A stretch of 8,473 nucleotides of DNA, taken from positions 1 through 8,473 of the forward strand of contig CAIRDL010000498.1 of assembly GCA_903877345.1 (NCBI GenBank), given 5' to 3'. Shown piece by piece: positions 1-7,279 of this stretch. Positions within the stretch are counted from its first letter, which is position 1; each line of letters begins with the position of its first letter. A program made the position numbers and the translations under genes. A model generated the notes under the pieces. It saw only the letters and a program-made list of their open reading frames with translations. It made no database searches and had not been told where the DNA came from. Source of the stretch: an uncultured Oscillochloris sp. Its GTDB lineage: Bacteria; Chloroflexota; Chloroflexia; Chloroflexales; Chloroflexaceae.

Positions 1-10
1 CTGCCTGCAT
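1..10 (-). CDS. Possible start of a further downstream gene (cut by window edge)
   Basis: The hemY stop codon TAA (12-10) is followed so that the bases read TAATG, placing an ATG at 10-8 that shares one base with the stop. Such a one-base overlap is typical of translationally coupled genes, and would make the next gene part of the hemY transcript. Only three codons (Met-Gln-Ala) fit in the window, so identity cannot be judged and the ATG may be chance. Confidence 0.25.
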
Positions 11-1422
11 TACTCCGTCGCAATCCGCTCAGGCTGCCCGACGAAGGTGCCAGCTACGCGATCTGCCAACTCGACGGCGTTCTTCCAGCACTTGGGCACG
101 CCCACGCCGCCCCGGTAGCTGCCGACAAAATAGAGTCCTGGGCGCGCCCGTTCCAACCGCTCCAGCGCGGCAATGCGCTCGACGTGGCCGAAGTTGTACT
201 GCGGCAGGGCCTTGGGCCAGCGGCTAAAGTTGACCACCTCCGGCGGGCCACTCGCGCCCAGCACGGCCTCGTTGTCGGCGATGGCCTGGGCGATCAGTTC
301 CTCACGGGTCTGCTCGTCGCGGATTGGGTTCAACGAACCGCCCATCATATCAATCGTGCTCACGCGGCCCGCTGGCGCAAAGGGCGGGAAGAGACTTGAC
401 GACCAGAGCAGGCCCAGGAAGTTGCGCCCCTCACACGACGGTGCCAGCACACCGAAGCCATCGAGCGGGTGCGCCACCTGACTGCGGCGGTAGCCCAGGT
501 TCACCACGGCCATTGACGAGTACGGGATGCCCCGCAGCGCCGCCGCCGCTTGCGCGTCAAGGTCGGCCACCAATTCGGCACTGACATAGGCGGGGGTCGC
601 CAGAATGACGGCGCGAGTCTCCACCGTGGTCGCGGAACCGTCGCGCTCGACCACCAAGCGCCAAATGCCCGCCTCGTGGAAGAGGTCGCTGACCCGTGAC
701 TGCTGCCAGACGCGCTGTGGCCCCAGTGTGCGAGCAATCGCCTTCGGCCACGTCGCAATGCCGCCGGCGAAACTGAAGGTCACGCTCCGCATCTTCGGGC
801 CTTTGACCGCGCTCTTCGCTGCCGCGTCTTTCGGCTTTTTCAAAAAGCCCTTAATGACACTTCCGGCGCGCTGCTCGGCTTCCCAAATCGCCGGGAAGGT
901 TGCCTTGATGGACATCTTGGCCGGGTCGCCAGAATACACACCGGCGACGAACGGGTCAATCATGCGCGTCATCACCTCGGGGCCAATGCGCCGCCCGAAG
1001 AAACCGGCCACACTCTCGTCGGAGCCGGTCTGCCGTGGCACGAACGGCTCACGCAGCACACGCAACTTGCCCGCCCACGAGACGTGCTGCATCCGCGCCA
1101 TCCCAATGGGGTCGTTGGGAATCTCAAGCGGCTTGCCGTCCTTGAGGAAATAGCGGCGTTTCCCGGCCCGCCCCGAAACCACCATGTGGTCGGTAAGGCC
1201 CAAATCAGCGAACTGCGCCCACATGCGGGGCTCTTTCGTCGCCAGGGTGTTTGGCCCACAATCGAAGATGTAGCCCTCGGGCGACGTGACACTCTTCATC
1301 GCGCCACCGACCTCAGCGCCCGCCTCAATGACGAGCACCTCAAGCCCTCGCTTAAAGAGGGTGTAGGCGGCACTGAGGCCGCTGATGCCGCCACCGACAA
1401 TGACGACGTCATAAGTCTGCAT
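10..1422 (-). CDS. hemY: Protoporphyrinogen oxidase, FAD-dependent HemY type
   Basis: Oxidises protoporphyrinogen IX to protoporphyrin IX, the last step shared by haem and bacteriochlorophyll synthesis; the family is usually membrane-associated and FAD-dependent. From the ATG at 1422 the protein has 470 residues, normal for HemY. The N-terminus shows a Rossmann dinucleotide fold: G10-G11-G12-I-S-G15 with E33 at the end of the second strand, followed by a GG pair (39-40) as in amine-oxidase-like flavoenzymes. The C-terminus has GSYRGGVGVPKCWKNA, matching the conserved FAD-contact end of the family. An in-frame GTG at 1434 would add four residues, but the GGAG at 1432-1429 sits six bases before the ATG and favours the shorter form. 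A coproporphyrinogen-to-coproporphyrin oxidase of the same family is the alternative; the neighbouring HemN, which makes protoporphyrinogen, argues for the protoporphyrin role. It lies 331 bp after hemN, with repeats between. Confidence 0.92.
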   Translation of the reverse strand: MQTYDVVIVGGGISGLSAAYTLFKRGLEVLVIEAGAEVGGAMKSVTSPEGYIFDCGPNTLATKEPRMWAQFADLGLTDHMVVSGRAGKRRYFLKDGKPLEIPNDPIGMARMQHVSWAGKLRVLREPFVPRQTGSDESVAGFFGRRIGPEVMTRMIDPFVAGVYSGDPAKMSIKATFPAIWEAEQRAGSVIKGFLKKPKDAAAKSAVKGPKMRSVTFSFAGGIATWPKAIARTLGPQRVWQQSRVSDLFHEAGIWRLVVERDGSATTVETRAVILATPAYVSAELVADLDAQAAAALRGIPYSSMAVVNLGYRRSQVAHPLDGFGVLAPSCEGRNFLGLLWSSSLFPPFAPAGRVSTIDMMGGSLNPIRDEQTREELIAQAIADNEAVLGASGPPEVVNFSRWPKALPQYNFGHVERIAALERLERARPGLYFVGSYRGGVGVPKCWKNAVELADRVAGTFVGQPERIATE

Positions 1423-1428
1423 GACAAA

Positions 1429-1432
1429 CTCC
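1429..1432 (-). promoter_or_regulatory. Ribosome binding site deciding the hemY start
   Basis: On the minus strand GGAG lies six bases before the ATG at 1422-1420. It overlaps the alternative upstream GTG codon (1434-1432), which itself has no purine-rich sequence at a suitable distance, so the ATG is the better start. Confidence 0.55.
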
Positions 1433-1463
1433 ACTCGCTGAACTAATGTACAGGCTTAGACAA

Positions 1464-1491
1464 GGTTTCAGGTGCCAGGTTTCAGGTGCCA
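1464..1491. repeat. Two tandem copies of a 14-bp unit
   Basis: The unit GGTTTCAGGTGCCA occurs twice, perfectly and without a gap (1464-1477 and 1478-1491). An inverted fragment, CTGAAAC, follows at 1499-1505. The repeat directly adjoins the GC-rich hairpin at 1518-1538, and together they look like a dispersed intergenic repeat rather than gene-specific control DNA. I recall similar repeats from Chloroflexota genomes, but cannot confirm copy number here. Confidence 0.8.
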
Positions 1492-1517
1492 GATCAAGCT
1501 GAAACGTGCCTTTGGTT

Positions 1518-1550
1518 CCCTCCCCCGCAGGGGGAGGGTTAGGGTGGGGG
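1518..1550. repeat. GC-rich hairpin repeat with G-rich tail
   Basis: CCCTCCCCC (1518-1526) and GGGGGAGGG (1530-1538) form a perfect 9-bp stem with a GCA loop, followed by TTAGGGTGGGGG. No T-run follows the stem on either strand, so a canonical intrinsic terminator is unlikely. This pattern (a C/T-rich palindrome followed by a TTAGGGTGGGGG-like tail) resembles a widespread extragenic repeat found in many high-GC bacteria. Read in one frame on the minus strand it gives the peptide TLTLPLRGRE, a common false-ORF signature of this repeat. Confidence 0.7.
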
Positions 1551-1615
1551 CATTTGGGTCGCTATGCCTTCGCCCACCAGACAACACCAACCCAGCCCGT
1601 CCGTTGCCGATGCTG

Positions 1616-1659
1616 ACGGCTAACGACCCGGCGGCGCTTATCCGCCGGGTGTCAGCCGT
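1616..1659. repeat. Long imperfect hairpin downstream of hemN
   Basis: Inner arms ACCCGGCGG (1626-1634) and CCGCCGGGT (1642-1650) pair perfectly around a 7-base loop. Outer arms ACGGCT (1616-1621) and AGCCGT (1654-1659) extend the stem across a small internal bulge of four bases against three. It starts about 95 bp past the hemN stop. The stem is strong enough to stabilise the hemN mRNA 3' end or slow polymerase, but there is no T-run for a standard terminator. It could equally be another dispersed palindromic repeat. Confidence 0.6.
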
Positions 1660-1753
1660 TCCGCGAACGGGCCAGGGGCTTCCGGTTAGCAAGACTAGGC
1701 TCAGCAGCATGGCGACCTAGAAAGTTGGAACCGCCGCAGCGTCCGAATGCGAC

Positions 1754-3121
1754 CTACACCGTCTTCGAGAAGACCGGGCGACCGGCGGTGTGGGCCAGGT
1801 GGGCGTCCAACTCCATACCGAGCACGCGGATGAAGTAGCGCCCCAAATCCGTGACGACGAGCCGGTTCCGCTCAACCACCACCAGACCTTCATCGGCAAA
1901 AGCGGCGACGCGGGCGAACGCTTCGTTCGTTGCATCGTCGTAGGCCATACTGAAGGGCAGTTCGAGGTTGCACATCAGGTGCATAATCGCAGCGCGGCGG
2001 CGGCGGTCATCCTCGGTGAGTTTCATGCCCCGCACGACCGGCAGACGACCCGCGTCAATGCTCTTCTGGTAGCGCCCGAGGCCGTGGTCGTTCTGCGTGA
2101 ACGAGCCGCCCAGATCGCCGATGGAACTCATACCGAAGGCAACCATATGCGGGGCTGGCTTGGTGGCATAGCCCATAAAGTTGCGGTGTAGCCGACGCTC
2201 ACGGGCCGCGACCGCCATTTCATCCTCAGAAAGGGCGAAGTGGTCGAAGCCGATCCAGTCGTAGCCGGCGTCGGTCATCTGCTCGACCGCCTGTTGGAAC
2301 AGGCCGAATTTCTCGTAGGGCTGCGGCAGCCCCGCCGCGTCCACCCGCTTCTGATTGGGCAGCACTCGCGGCAGGTGGGCGTAACTAAAGCAGGCCAGAC
2401 GGTCGGGGCGCAGCTTGCTAATCGCGTCGAGCGTGCGCCCGAAGACAGCTGCCGTTTGGTAGGGCAGCCCGTACACCAAGTCAATGTTGACGCTGGTGAA
2501 GCCCAGTTCGCGGCTCGCATAATAGAGCGCGGCAGTCTGCTCGAAGGGCTGGATGCGGTCAATGGCGACCTGCACCTTCGGGTCAATATCCTGCACGCCA
2601 AAGCTCACTCGGTTGAAGCCCAATTCGCGGTACAGCTCAAGCTGCGCCCGATTGCCCACGCGGGGATCCATCTCCACCGAAACTTCGCCGGTGCGCCCAT
2701 CGCGGTCAATGTCGAAGGCCGCGTCGAGCATGCCCACCAAGCGGCGCGTCTGCTCGGCGTTGAGGAAGTTCGGCGTACCGCCGCCCCAGTGCAGTTGCAC
2801 CACCTGGCGCCGCCCGCCAAGGTGCGGTACCACCAGCGCAATCTCGCGCTCCACCCGGTCGAGGTAGCTGTCCACCACGCGGGCGTGGCGCGTCACCGTG
2901 CCGTTGCAGCCGCAGTAGGCGCAGCGCTCCGCGCAAAAGGGCAAATGCACATAGACCGAGAGGGTGTCTTCCGGGCGAGCCGCCACGGCTGCCAGGGCCG
3001 CTAGATAGTCGCTCTCACCGAACGAGTGGCTCCAAACGGGTACGGTTGGATAGCTGGTATAGCGGGGACCCGGCTTATTGTAGTGGTCAACCTGCTCGGG
3101 CGTCACGCGCACACGGTTCAT
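1754..3121 (-). CDS. hemN: Oxygen-independent coproporphyrinogen III oxidase (radical SAM)
   Basis: Converts coproporphyrinogen III to protoporphyrinogen IX by two radical decarboxylations, using a 4Fe-4S cluster and S-adenosylmethionine; cytoplasmic and active without oxygen. The 455-residue length matches true HemN (about 455-460). The radical-SAM cluster motif is C63-x3-C67-x2-C70, followed by C72 in the HemN form CxxxCxxCxC. The SAM-binding GGGTP lies at 113-117, and GFDHF (291-295) and RNFMGYAT soon after are typical of HemN. The extra Cys and the long C-terminal domain separate it from the haem chaperone HemW, which lacks the fourth Cys pattern and is shorter. The ATG has a good ribosome binding site, AGGAG at 3133-3129, seven bases upstream. 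It sits 170 bp after bchH and feeds HemY, encoded next. Weak promoter and dyad elements in the upstream gap suggest it can be expressed separately from bchH. Confidence 0.95.
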   Translation of the reverse strand: MNRVRVTPEQVDHYNKPGPRYTSYPTVPVWSHSFGESDYLAALAAVAARPEDTLSVYVHLPFCAERCAYCGCNGTVTRHARVVDSYLDRVEREIALVVPHLGGRRQVVQLHWGGGTPNFLNAEQTRRLVGMLDAAFDIDRDGRTGEVSVEMDPRVGNRAQLELYRELGFNRVSFGVQDIDPKVQVAIDRIQPFEQTAALYYASRELGFTSVNIDLVYGLPYQTAAVFGRTLDAISKLRPDRLACFSYAHLPRVLPNQKRVDAAGLPQPYEKFGLFQQAVEQMTDAGYDWIGFDHFALSEDEMAVAARERRLHRNFMGYATKPAPHMVAFGMSSIGDLGGSFTQNDHGLGRYQKSIDAGRLPVVRGMKLTEDDRRRRAAIMHLMCNLELPFSMAYDDATNEAFARVAAFADEGLVVVERNRLVVTDLGRYFIRVLGMELDAHLAHTAGRPVFSKTV

Positions 3122-3157
3122 GAATCATCTCCTACGCTGCCAAGGCGGCTATAGACC

Positions 3158-3180
3158 GTAGTTGGGCTGGGCACACTATA
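3158..3180 (-). promoter_or_regulatory. Candidate hemN -10 box overlapping a degraded operator-like dyad
   Basis: On the minus strand TATAGT (3180-3175) matches five of six bases of a -10 box; no convincing -35 lies at 16-18 bp. The plus-strand halves GTAGT (3158-3162) and ACTAT (3175-3179) resemble the GTAGT...ACTAC arms of the bchH and bchM sites, but with a 12-bp rather than 11-bp spacer and one mismatch. The 9-mer GACCGTAGT (3154-3162) is shared exactly with the flank of the bchM operator (minus strand, 8118-8110). This may be a weakened member of the same operator family or chance. Confidence 0.3.
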
Positions 3181-3262
3181 ACGTTGCGGCTGTCCAACTC
3201 CGGTAAAGAGTTGTCGCTGTGGGGTTGCGAGTCGGCTACAATTCTGCACATATCTACACATC

Positions 3263-3278
3263 TGTGATAAGATGCACA
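3263..3278. promoter_or_regulatory. CRP/FNR-family-like dyad in the bchH-hemN gap
   Basis: TGTGA (3263-3267), six bases, then GCACA (3274-3278) matches nine of ten conserved bases of the CRP consensus TGTGA-N6-TCACA. It lies 13 bp past the bchH stop and about 100 bp upstream of the candidate hemN transcription start. A CRP/FNR-type regulator responding to redox or energy state could act here on the oxygen-independent HemN. The binding protein is unknown, and one such match in a 170-bp gap may be chance. Confidence 0.35.
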
Positions 3279-3291
3279 GTTTATTGCAATT

Positions 3292-6200
3292 CTACCCGCT
3301 CTGCCCGACGCTAACACCTTCCAGGCGATCCTCAAGATCCTCGTAGATCGTGCGGAGTTTTTCGAGCGTGGCTTCGTCGGCATCCCAGAAGCCGCGCCCG
3401 TTGGCCTCAAGCAAGCGGCGCACCATCCCCGCCGCCGCGTGCGCGTTCAGCTTCGCCAAGCGCTCACGCATCTCCTCATCAAGCACATAGGTCTCGGCGA
3501 CGCCCTGGTAGACCCAGCCCTCGACCGCGTTGGTAGTCGCGCTCCACCCGTAGGTGTTGTTCACGCGGGCCTCGATCTCGCGGGCACCTTCGTAGCCGTG
3601 GGCCAGCATCGCCTCGTACCATTTCGGGTTGAGCAGCTTGGCCCGGCTCTCCAGGCGCACCATTTGGCTGAGCGAACCGACCCGACTCGACGCCGCCGTC
3701 ACTGCGTCGGAGACGAGCACCGTGGGTTTTTTGCCGCCACGCAGCATCTCAATGCTCTTCGTCACGCCGCCCAGGCTCTCGTAGTAGGTGTCAATGTCAG
3801 AGATGCCAACCTCGAAGCTGTCAATGTTTTGGAAGCTGACATCAACCGTCGCCAAAGCTCGTTCGAGCAACGGGCGCGAGTCTTGCCACTCGCCGCCTTT
3901 GCCCAGCGTGAAACCCTTGCGGCTCAGGAAGGTCTCACTCAACTGGTCGTCGCCCTCCCAGGCGCCGCTTTCAACCAAATGGTTGACGTGCGCGCCGTAG
4001 CTACCGGGCGCATTGGCGAAGACGCGGGTCGCGGCGTCTTCCACCGGAATGCCAAGCTCGGCGGCTTGGGCCAAGGCGTGACGGCGCACCGCGTTGCCGT
4101 CGAGCGGCTCGTCAGCGGTGGCCGCCAAACGGGCGGCTTTATCAATCAGGCGCATCTGGTTGCCGAGCAGGTCGCGGAAAATGCCGCTGACGGTAACGAC
4201 CACATCAACGCGGGGCCGCCCCAACTCGATCAGCGGAATGAGCACCACATCGGTGACGTTGCCCAGTTCATCGGGCACAGGGCGCGCGCCCATCAGGGCC
4301 AACACCTGCGCCACGCCTTCGCAGTCACTCTTGAGGTTGTCGCTGCCCCACAGCACAATCGCGACGCTTTCGGGGAGCGCCCCCGTCTCCGCCACGGCGC
4401 GCTCCAACAGTTCGTCGGCGAGACGATTGGCTTTCTCAACCGCCAAGGCCGTCGGGGCGCGGGACGGGTCGAGGCTGTAGACGTTGCGGCCCGTCGGCAC
4501 GACCGAGGGGTCGCGCACGATGTCGTTGCTGGGCGAAGGCGTGACGAAACCGCCGCGCAGCCCGTGGAGCAGACCGTTAATCTCTTGACTGGATCGCAGT
4601 CGTGCCAGCAAGTCACCAAGGAACGTAGCGAGCGGTGTCAGATCAACCTTGGGCCCGGGAACCACAAGGGGCGCGCCGCCGACAAACTGCTTAATCGCCT
4701 CTTTGCAGATCTGCTCAACCTGCCGCCACTGCTCCTGCGCCTCAAGGTCGGTGGCGATCCGCTCACGCAGCGCGGCATATTCCAGCCCCAAACTACGGGC
4801 GACCAACTCGGGCAAACATACGTCTTTGCCGCCCGCCTTGAAGCGGTGGAAGATCGCGGTGAGCGCCAACAGGTCCACCAGTTCCTCACGGCCAGGGGGC
4901 TGCCCAAAAACATGCAGGCCAGAGGGAATCATGCGTTCCTCAACCTGCAACAGCTCGTGCGCCAGTCGCGCCAGATAGTCGGGGCCGGGTTCGGCGTTTT
5001 CACCCAGACCAAGTTTCGCCGCCAGTTCGCGGATCGTCTCGATCAAACCCTCGTCGGGGCGTTGGCGGTAGCTGTCAATGCTATCCTTCAACTGGCGCAA
5101 GCCTTTGTAAAGACCGGCCTGTTGCAGCGGCGGCACGAGATAGCTGACCAACGTCGCGGCACTGCGCCGTTTGGCAATCGCCGCCTCGGACGGATTGTTG
5201 ACACTATAGAGGTAGAAGTTAGGCAAATCGCCAATCAGGCGCGACGGCCAATCGTCAGCGCCGAGGCCCACCTGCTTACCGGGCATAAACTCAAGCGCGC
5301 CGTGCGTACCGACGTGAACGACCGCGTTGGCCTCAAAACTGTAGCGCAACCACGTATAGAAGGCGGCAAAAGCGTGGTTCGGCGAGGCGTCACGGGCCAT
5401 CAGCATCCGCATCGGGTCGCGTTCGTAGCCGAAGGGCGGCTGAATGCCGACAAACACATTGCCAAGCTGCCGCCCCAGAATCCGCAAGCGGCGTCCGTCG
5501 GTCAGCAGTTCGCCAGGCGCCCGGCCCCAACAAGGCTCAATATCGGCAAAAGCCGGGAAAAGGCGGCGGTAATCGTCAACACTGAGCGTTGCGGCGACAT
5601 TCGCATCAGCTCCGTGGGCCAAAGCGTTCCCGCCGACAATCAGATTACGCAGCGCCTCGGCATCGGTGGGCAACTCGACGGTGTAGCCGTCAGCCTTGAG
5701 CGCCGTGAGAATGCCGTGGACACTGCGGAAAACATCAAGGTACGCGGCGGTGCCAATATTGCCCAAGTTTGGCGGGAAGCTGAAGAGCACCAAGGCGATC
5801 TTCTTCTCGGCATTGGGCGCGCGGCGCAAGGTCACGCGGCGGGCCATACGCGAGGCGATCAGCTCAATCTCGGGTTCCGCAGGCACGAAACCATTGACCT
5901 TCGCCGTCGGCCCACCATAGACGAACGGCTCGGCGGCACCCTCAAGCTCCGGCACGGCGACACTCAGCGCAGCTTGCACTGGGGCGAGACCGCTCCAGTC
6001 ATTGCGCCAATCCTCAACGCGCTGGAAGGCCAACGGCACCGGGGCGAGATAGCCGACATCAAGGGCTGCCAGGGCCGCACGCGCCTCAGCGGGGCGACTT
6101 TCGGCGGGGCCACCAACCATCGCAAAACCACTGGCATTAACCAGCACATCCACTGAACTCTGGTGAGGCGCGTGGGAGCCGCCACCAAGCAGCGCCTTCA

Positions 6201-7113
6201 ACCCGTGGGTGTGGGTGGTGAAAAATTGCTCAATCGCCGGGCGCATATCCAAGCCAGAAGCGTAAGCCATGCGGGCCTCGACGCCACGAGCCTCAATGGC
6301 GCGCACGAGCGCATCAAGATGGGCCGTATTGCCGCTCAGGGCGACCGTGCGTAGCGCCAAAATGCCGACCGTCCCGTTGAGCGGCGGCGTCCCATTGGCG
6401 CGCTTACCTTTCGCCGCCTTGGCGCGGGTCGCCCGCCACTTCTCATACTCGGCGAGGGAAGCGAAGGGTTGGGGCGCGTCGGGGTGAATCAGCGCCTGCT
6501 CCGGGTAGCTCACCGGATCAAGAATGGGGAGTTTGCCCTTGTGATTGGGGACGTAAAATTCGATCAGCAGACAGACCAAGCGGTAGATATTTTCAGGTGA
6601 GGCGTTGGTCCAATATTGATGGCTAACAATGTAGGTGTAAAGATCACGGGACTTCCCGGGAATGAGTTTGAGGACTTTGCTCAAATTCCGCAGAACAGCG
6701 AGTTGGCGGCGGGCCTCACCGGCACCGCCCTGAGGGCGCAACTTCTTGGCCCACTGGCTCAAGAGTCCGCCGCTCTCCTTCTCCTCGTCGCGGGTGGCAA
6801 GGCTGAACTTGCCGATGCGAGTCTGCCTGATCAGCGCCGGGTTGGAGGTAATGATCAAGACGGGGCACTTCACCGCCGTCAGGAGGCGCTCAAGCGGGCG
6901 AACATACTCCTCGCCAAAGAGCCGCGCCCCAAAGACGAAACTGGCCCCGTTGAGGTCGCGTTCGAGGCGCCGCCAGCCCGTCTCATCGCGGAGGGAAGCC
7001 GCATCGTAGCAAGCGGGCGCGAGCGTAATGCCATGTTCAACCCGCAGGCGTTCGGCGGCGGCGTGCAGGGCCGCCGCGTGGTTTCCATCAATGGTAAGAA
7101 AGACAATACGCAT
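3292..7113 (-). CDS. bchH: Magnesium chelatase large subunit BchH (CobN-like)
   Basis: The porphyrin-binding subunit of the ATP-dependent BchH/BchI/BchD chelatase, which inserts Mg2+ into protoporphyrin IX and opens the bacteriochlorophyll branch. From the ATG at 7113 it has 1273 residues, in the family range. The N-terminus MRIVFLTIDGNHAAAL and the following 150 or so residues fit the DUF3479 domain; most of the rest is the CobN/Mg-chelatase domain. The signature HGALEFMPGKQ has H604 and E608, then NNPSEA at 639-644 and AKRRS. The EFMPGKQ form, rather than the EWLPGK form of CobN, marks a Mg-chelatase and not a cobaltochelatase. A TTG at 7161 would add 16 unconserved residues. No clear Shine-Dalgarno precedes the ATG, but a 19-codon upstream ORF overlaps it as TGATG. 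Green phototrophs carry up to three paralogues (BchH, BchS, BchT); the sequence alone does not tell me which this is. BchI and BchD lie elsewhere. Confidence 0.95.
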   Translation of the reverse strand: MRIVFLTIDGNHAAALHAAAERLRVEHGITLAPACYDAASLRDETGWRRLERDLNGASFVFGARLFGEEYVRPLERLLTAVKCPVLIITSNPALIRQTRIGKFSLATRDEEKESGGLLSQWAKKLRPQGGAGEARRQLAVLRNLSKVLKLIPGKSRDLYTYIVSHQYWTNASPENIYRLVCLLIEFYVPNHKGKLPILDPVSYPEQALIHPDAPQPFASLAEYEKWRATRAKAAKGKRANGTPPLNGTVGILALRTVALSGNTAHLDALVRAIEARGVEARMAYASGLDMRPAIEQFFTTHTHGLKALLGGGSHAPHQSSVDVLVNASGFAMVGGPAESRPAEARAALAALDVGYLAPVPLAFQRVEDWRNDWSGLAPVQAALSVAVPELEGAAEPFVYGGPTAKVNGFVPAEPEIELIASRMARRVTLRRAPNAEKKIALVLFSFPPNLGNIGTAAYLDVFRSVHGILTALKADGYTVELPTDAEALRNLIVGGNALAHGADANVAATLSVDDYRRLFPAFADIEPCWGRAPGELLTDGRRLRILGRQLGNVFVGIQPPFGYERDPMRMLMARDASPNHAFAAFYTWLRYSFEANAVVHVGTHGALEFMPGKQVGLGADDWPSRLIGDLPNFYLYSVNNPSEAAIAKRRSAATLVSYLVPPLQQAGLYKGLRQLKDSIDSYRQRPDEGLIETIRELAAKLGLGENAEPGPDYLARLAHELLQVEERMIPSGLHVFGQPPGREELVDLLALTAIFHRFKAGGKDVCLPELVARSLGLEYAALRERIATDLEAQEQWRQVEQICKEAIKQFVGGAPLVVPGPKVDLTPLATFLGDLLARLRSSQEINGLLHGLRGGFVTPSPSNDIVRDPSVVPTGRNVYSLDPSRAPTALAVEKANRLADELLERAVAETGALPESVAIVLWGSDNLKSDCEGVAQVLALMGARPVPDELGNVTDVVLIPLIELGRPRVDVVVTVSGIFRDLLGNQMRLIDKAARLAATADEPLDGNAVRRHALAQAAELGIPVEDAATRVFANAPGSYGAHVNHLVESGAWEGDDQLSETFLSRKGFTLGKGGEWQDSRPLLERALATVDVSFQNIDSFEVGISDIDTYYESLGGVTKSIEMLRGGKKPTVLVSDAVTAASSRVGSLSQMVRLESRAKLLNPKWYEAMLAHGYEGAREIEARVNNTYGWSATTNAVEGWVYQGVAETYVLDEEMRERLAKLNAHAAAGMVRRLLEANGRGFWDADEATLEKLRTIYEDLEDRLEGVSVGQSG

Positions 7114-7172
7114 CAGTGTGTTTGGTGAGGTGTGAGGCGCGACAGCTTGGGGCGCGCACAACTCACAACCAT
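7113..7172 (-). other. Possible 19-codon leader ORF coupled to bchH
   Basis: An ATG at 7172 opens MVVSCARPKLSRLTPHQTH and stops at TGA (7115-7113), whose final A is the first base of the bchH ATG (TGATG). Because bchH lacks an evident ribosome binding site, ribosomes finishing this short ORF could re-initiate on bchH. The ORF itself has no ribosome binding site at the usual distance; the nearest purine-rich stretch, AGGGTGG, is about 17 bases upstream. The peptide resembles nothing I know. Coupling is inference. Confidence 0.25.
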
Positions 7173-7205
7173 CAACTAATCGGCGGTAGCCACCCTAGAG
7201 TCTCA

Positions 7206-7234
7206 GCGTCAGATGTCAGGCAGAATGCGTCAGA
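7206..7234 (-). repeat. Short direct repeats in the bchH 5' leader
   Basis: The 8-mer GCGTCAGA occurs at 7206-7213 and 7227-7234, exactly 21 bp apart (two helical turns). A further GTCAG lies between them at 7215-7219. On the transcribed strand this gives three CTGAC units with starts spaced 14 and 7 bases apart. The array is between the bchH operator and start codon, so it could bind a direct-repeat regulator or act in the RNA leader. No regulator is assigned. Confidence 0.4.
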
Positions 7235-7250
7235 ACGCCTTGCAAATCGG

Positions 7251-7279
7251 TCGTGTAGTGCAGACTCTGTACTACACGA
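7251..7279. promoter_or_regulatory. Palindromic operator upstream of bchH
   Basis: The core GTAGTGCAGA (7255-7264), a central C, and TCTGTACTAC (7266-7275) form a 21-bp palindrome with one symmetric mismatch pair (positions 6 and 16). Symmetry continues through flanking TCGT (7251-7254) and ACGA (7276-7279) to 29 bp. The same core, with the same 11-bp spacer between GTAGT and ACTAC, recurs at 8094-8114 before bchM. It lies about 140 bp upstream of the bchH ATG and overlaps the proposed -10 region, where a bound dimer would block transcription. The pattern does not fit PpsR/CrtJ (TGT-N12-ACA), FNR or Rex sites. The regulator is unknown. Confidence 0.75.

Noticed and set aside
1518..1538. Hairpin as an intrinsic terminator of hemN
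   Set aside because: The stem is strong, but no T-run follows on the minus strand and it lies over 200 bp past the stop; a dispersed repeat explains it better.
1468..1710. An 80-codon minus-strand ORF with a hydrophobic start (MLLSLVLLTG) in the hemN-hemY gap
   Set aside because: The middle is a translation of the GC-rich hairpin repeat (the TLTLPLRGRE signature), and the rest covers the second hairpin. The apparent signal peptide is short and most likely chance.
2240..3004. A 254-codon open frame on the plus strand opposite hemN
   Set aside because: It is antisense to a well-supported radical-SAM gene and shows no family motif; a composition shadow.
3439..6156. A 905-codon open frame on the plus strand opposite bchH
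   Set aside because: It starts with GTG without a ribosome binding site, its protein has no recognisable domain, and it lies wholly antisense to a clearly conserved gene. Long antisense frames are expected in GC-rich coding DNA.
7251..7279. PpsR/CrtJ, BlaI/CopY or Rex binding site
   Set aside because: PpsR needs TGT-N12-ACA, BlaI/CopY sites have ACA facing TGT around a short centre, and Rex needs TTGTG-N6-CACAA; the arms and spacing here differ from all three.
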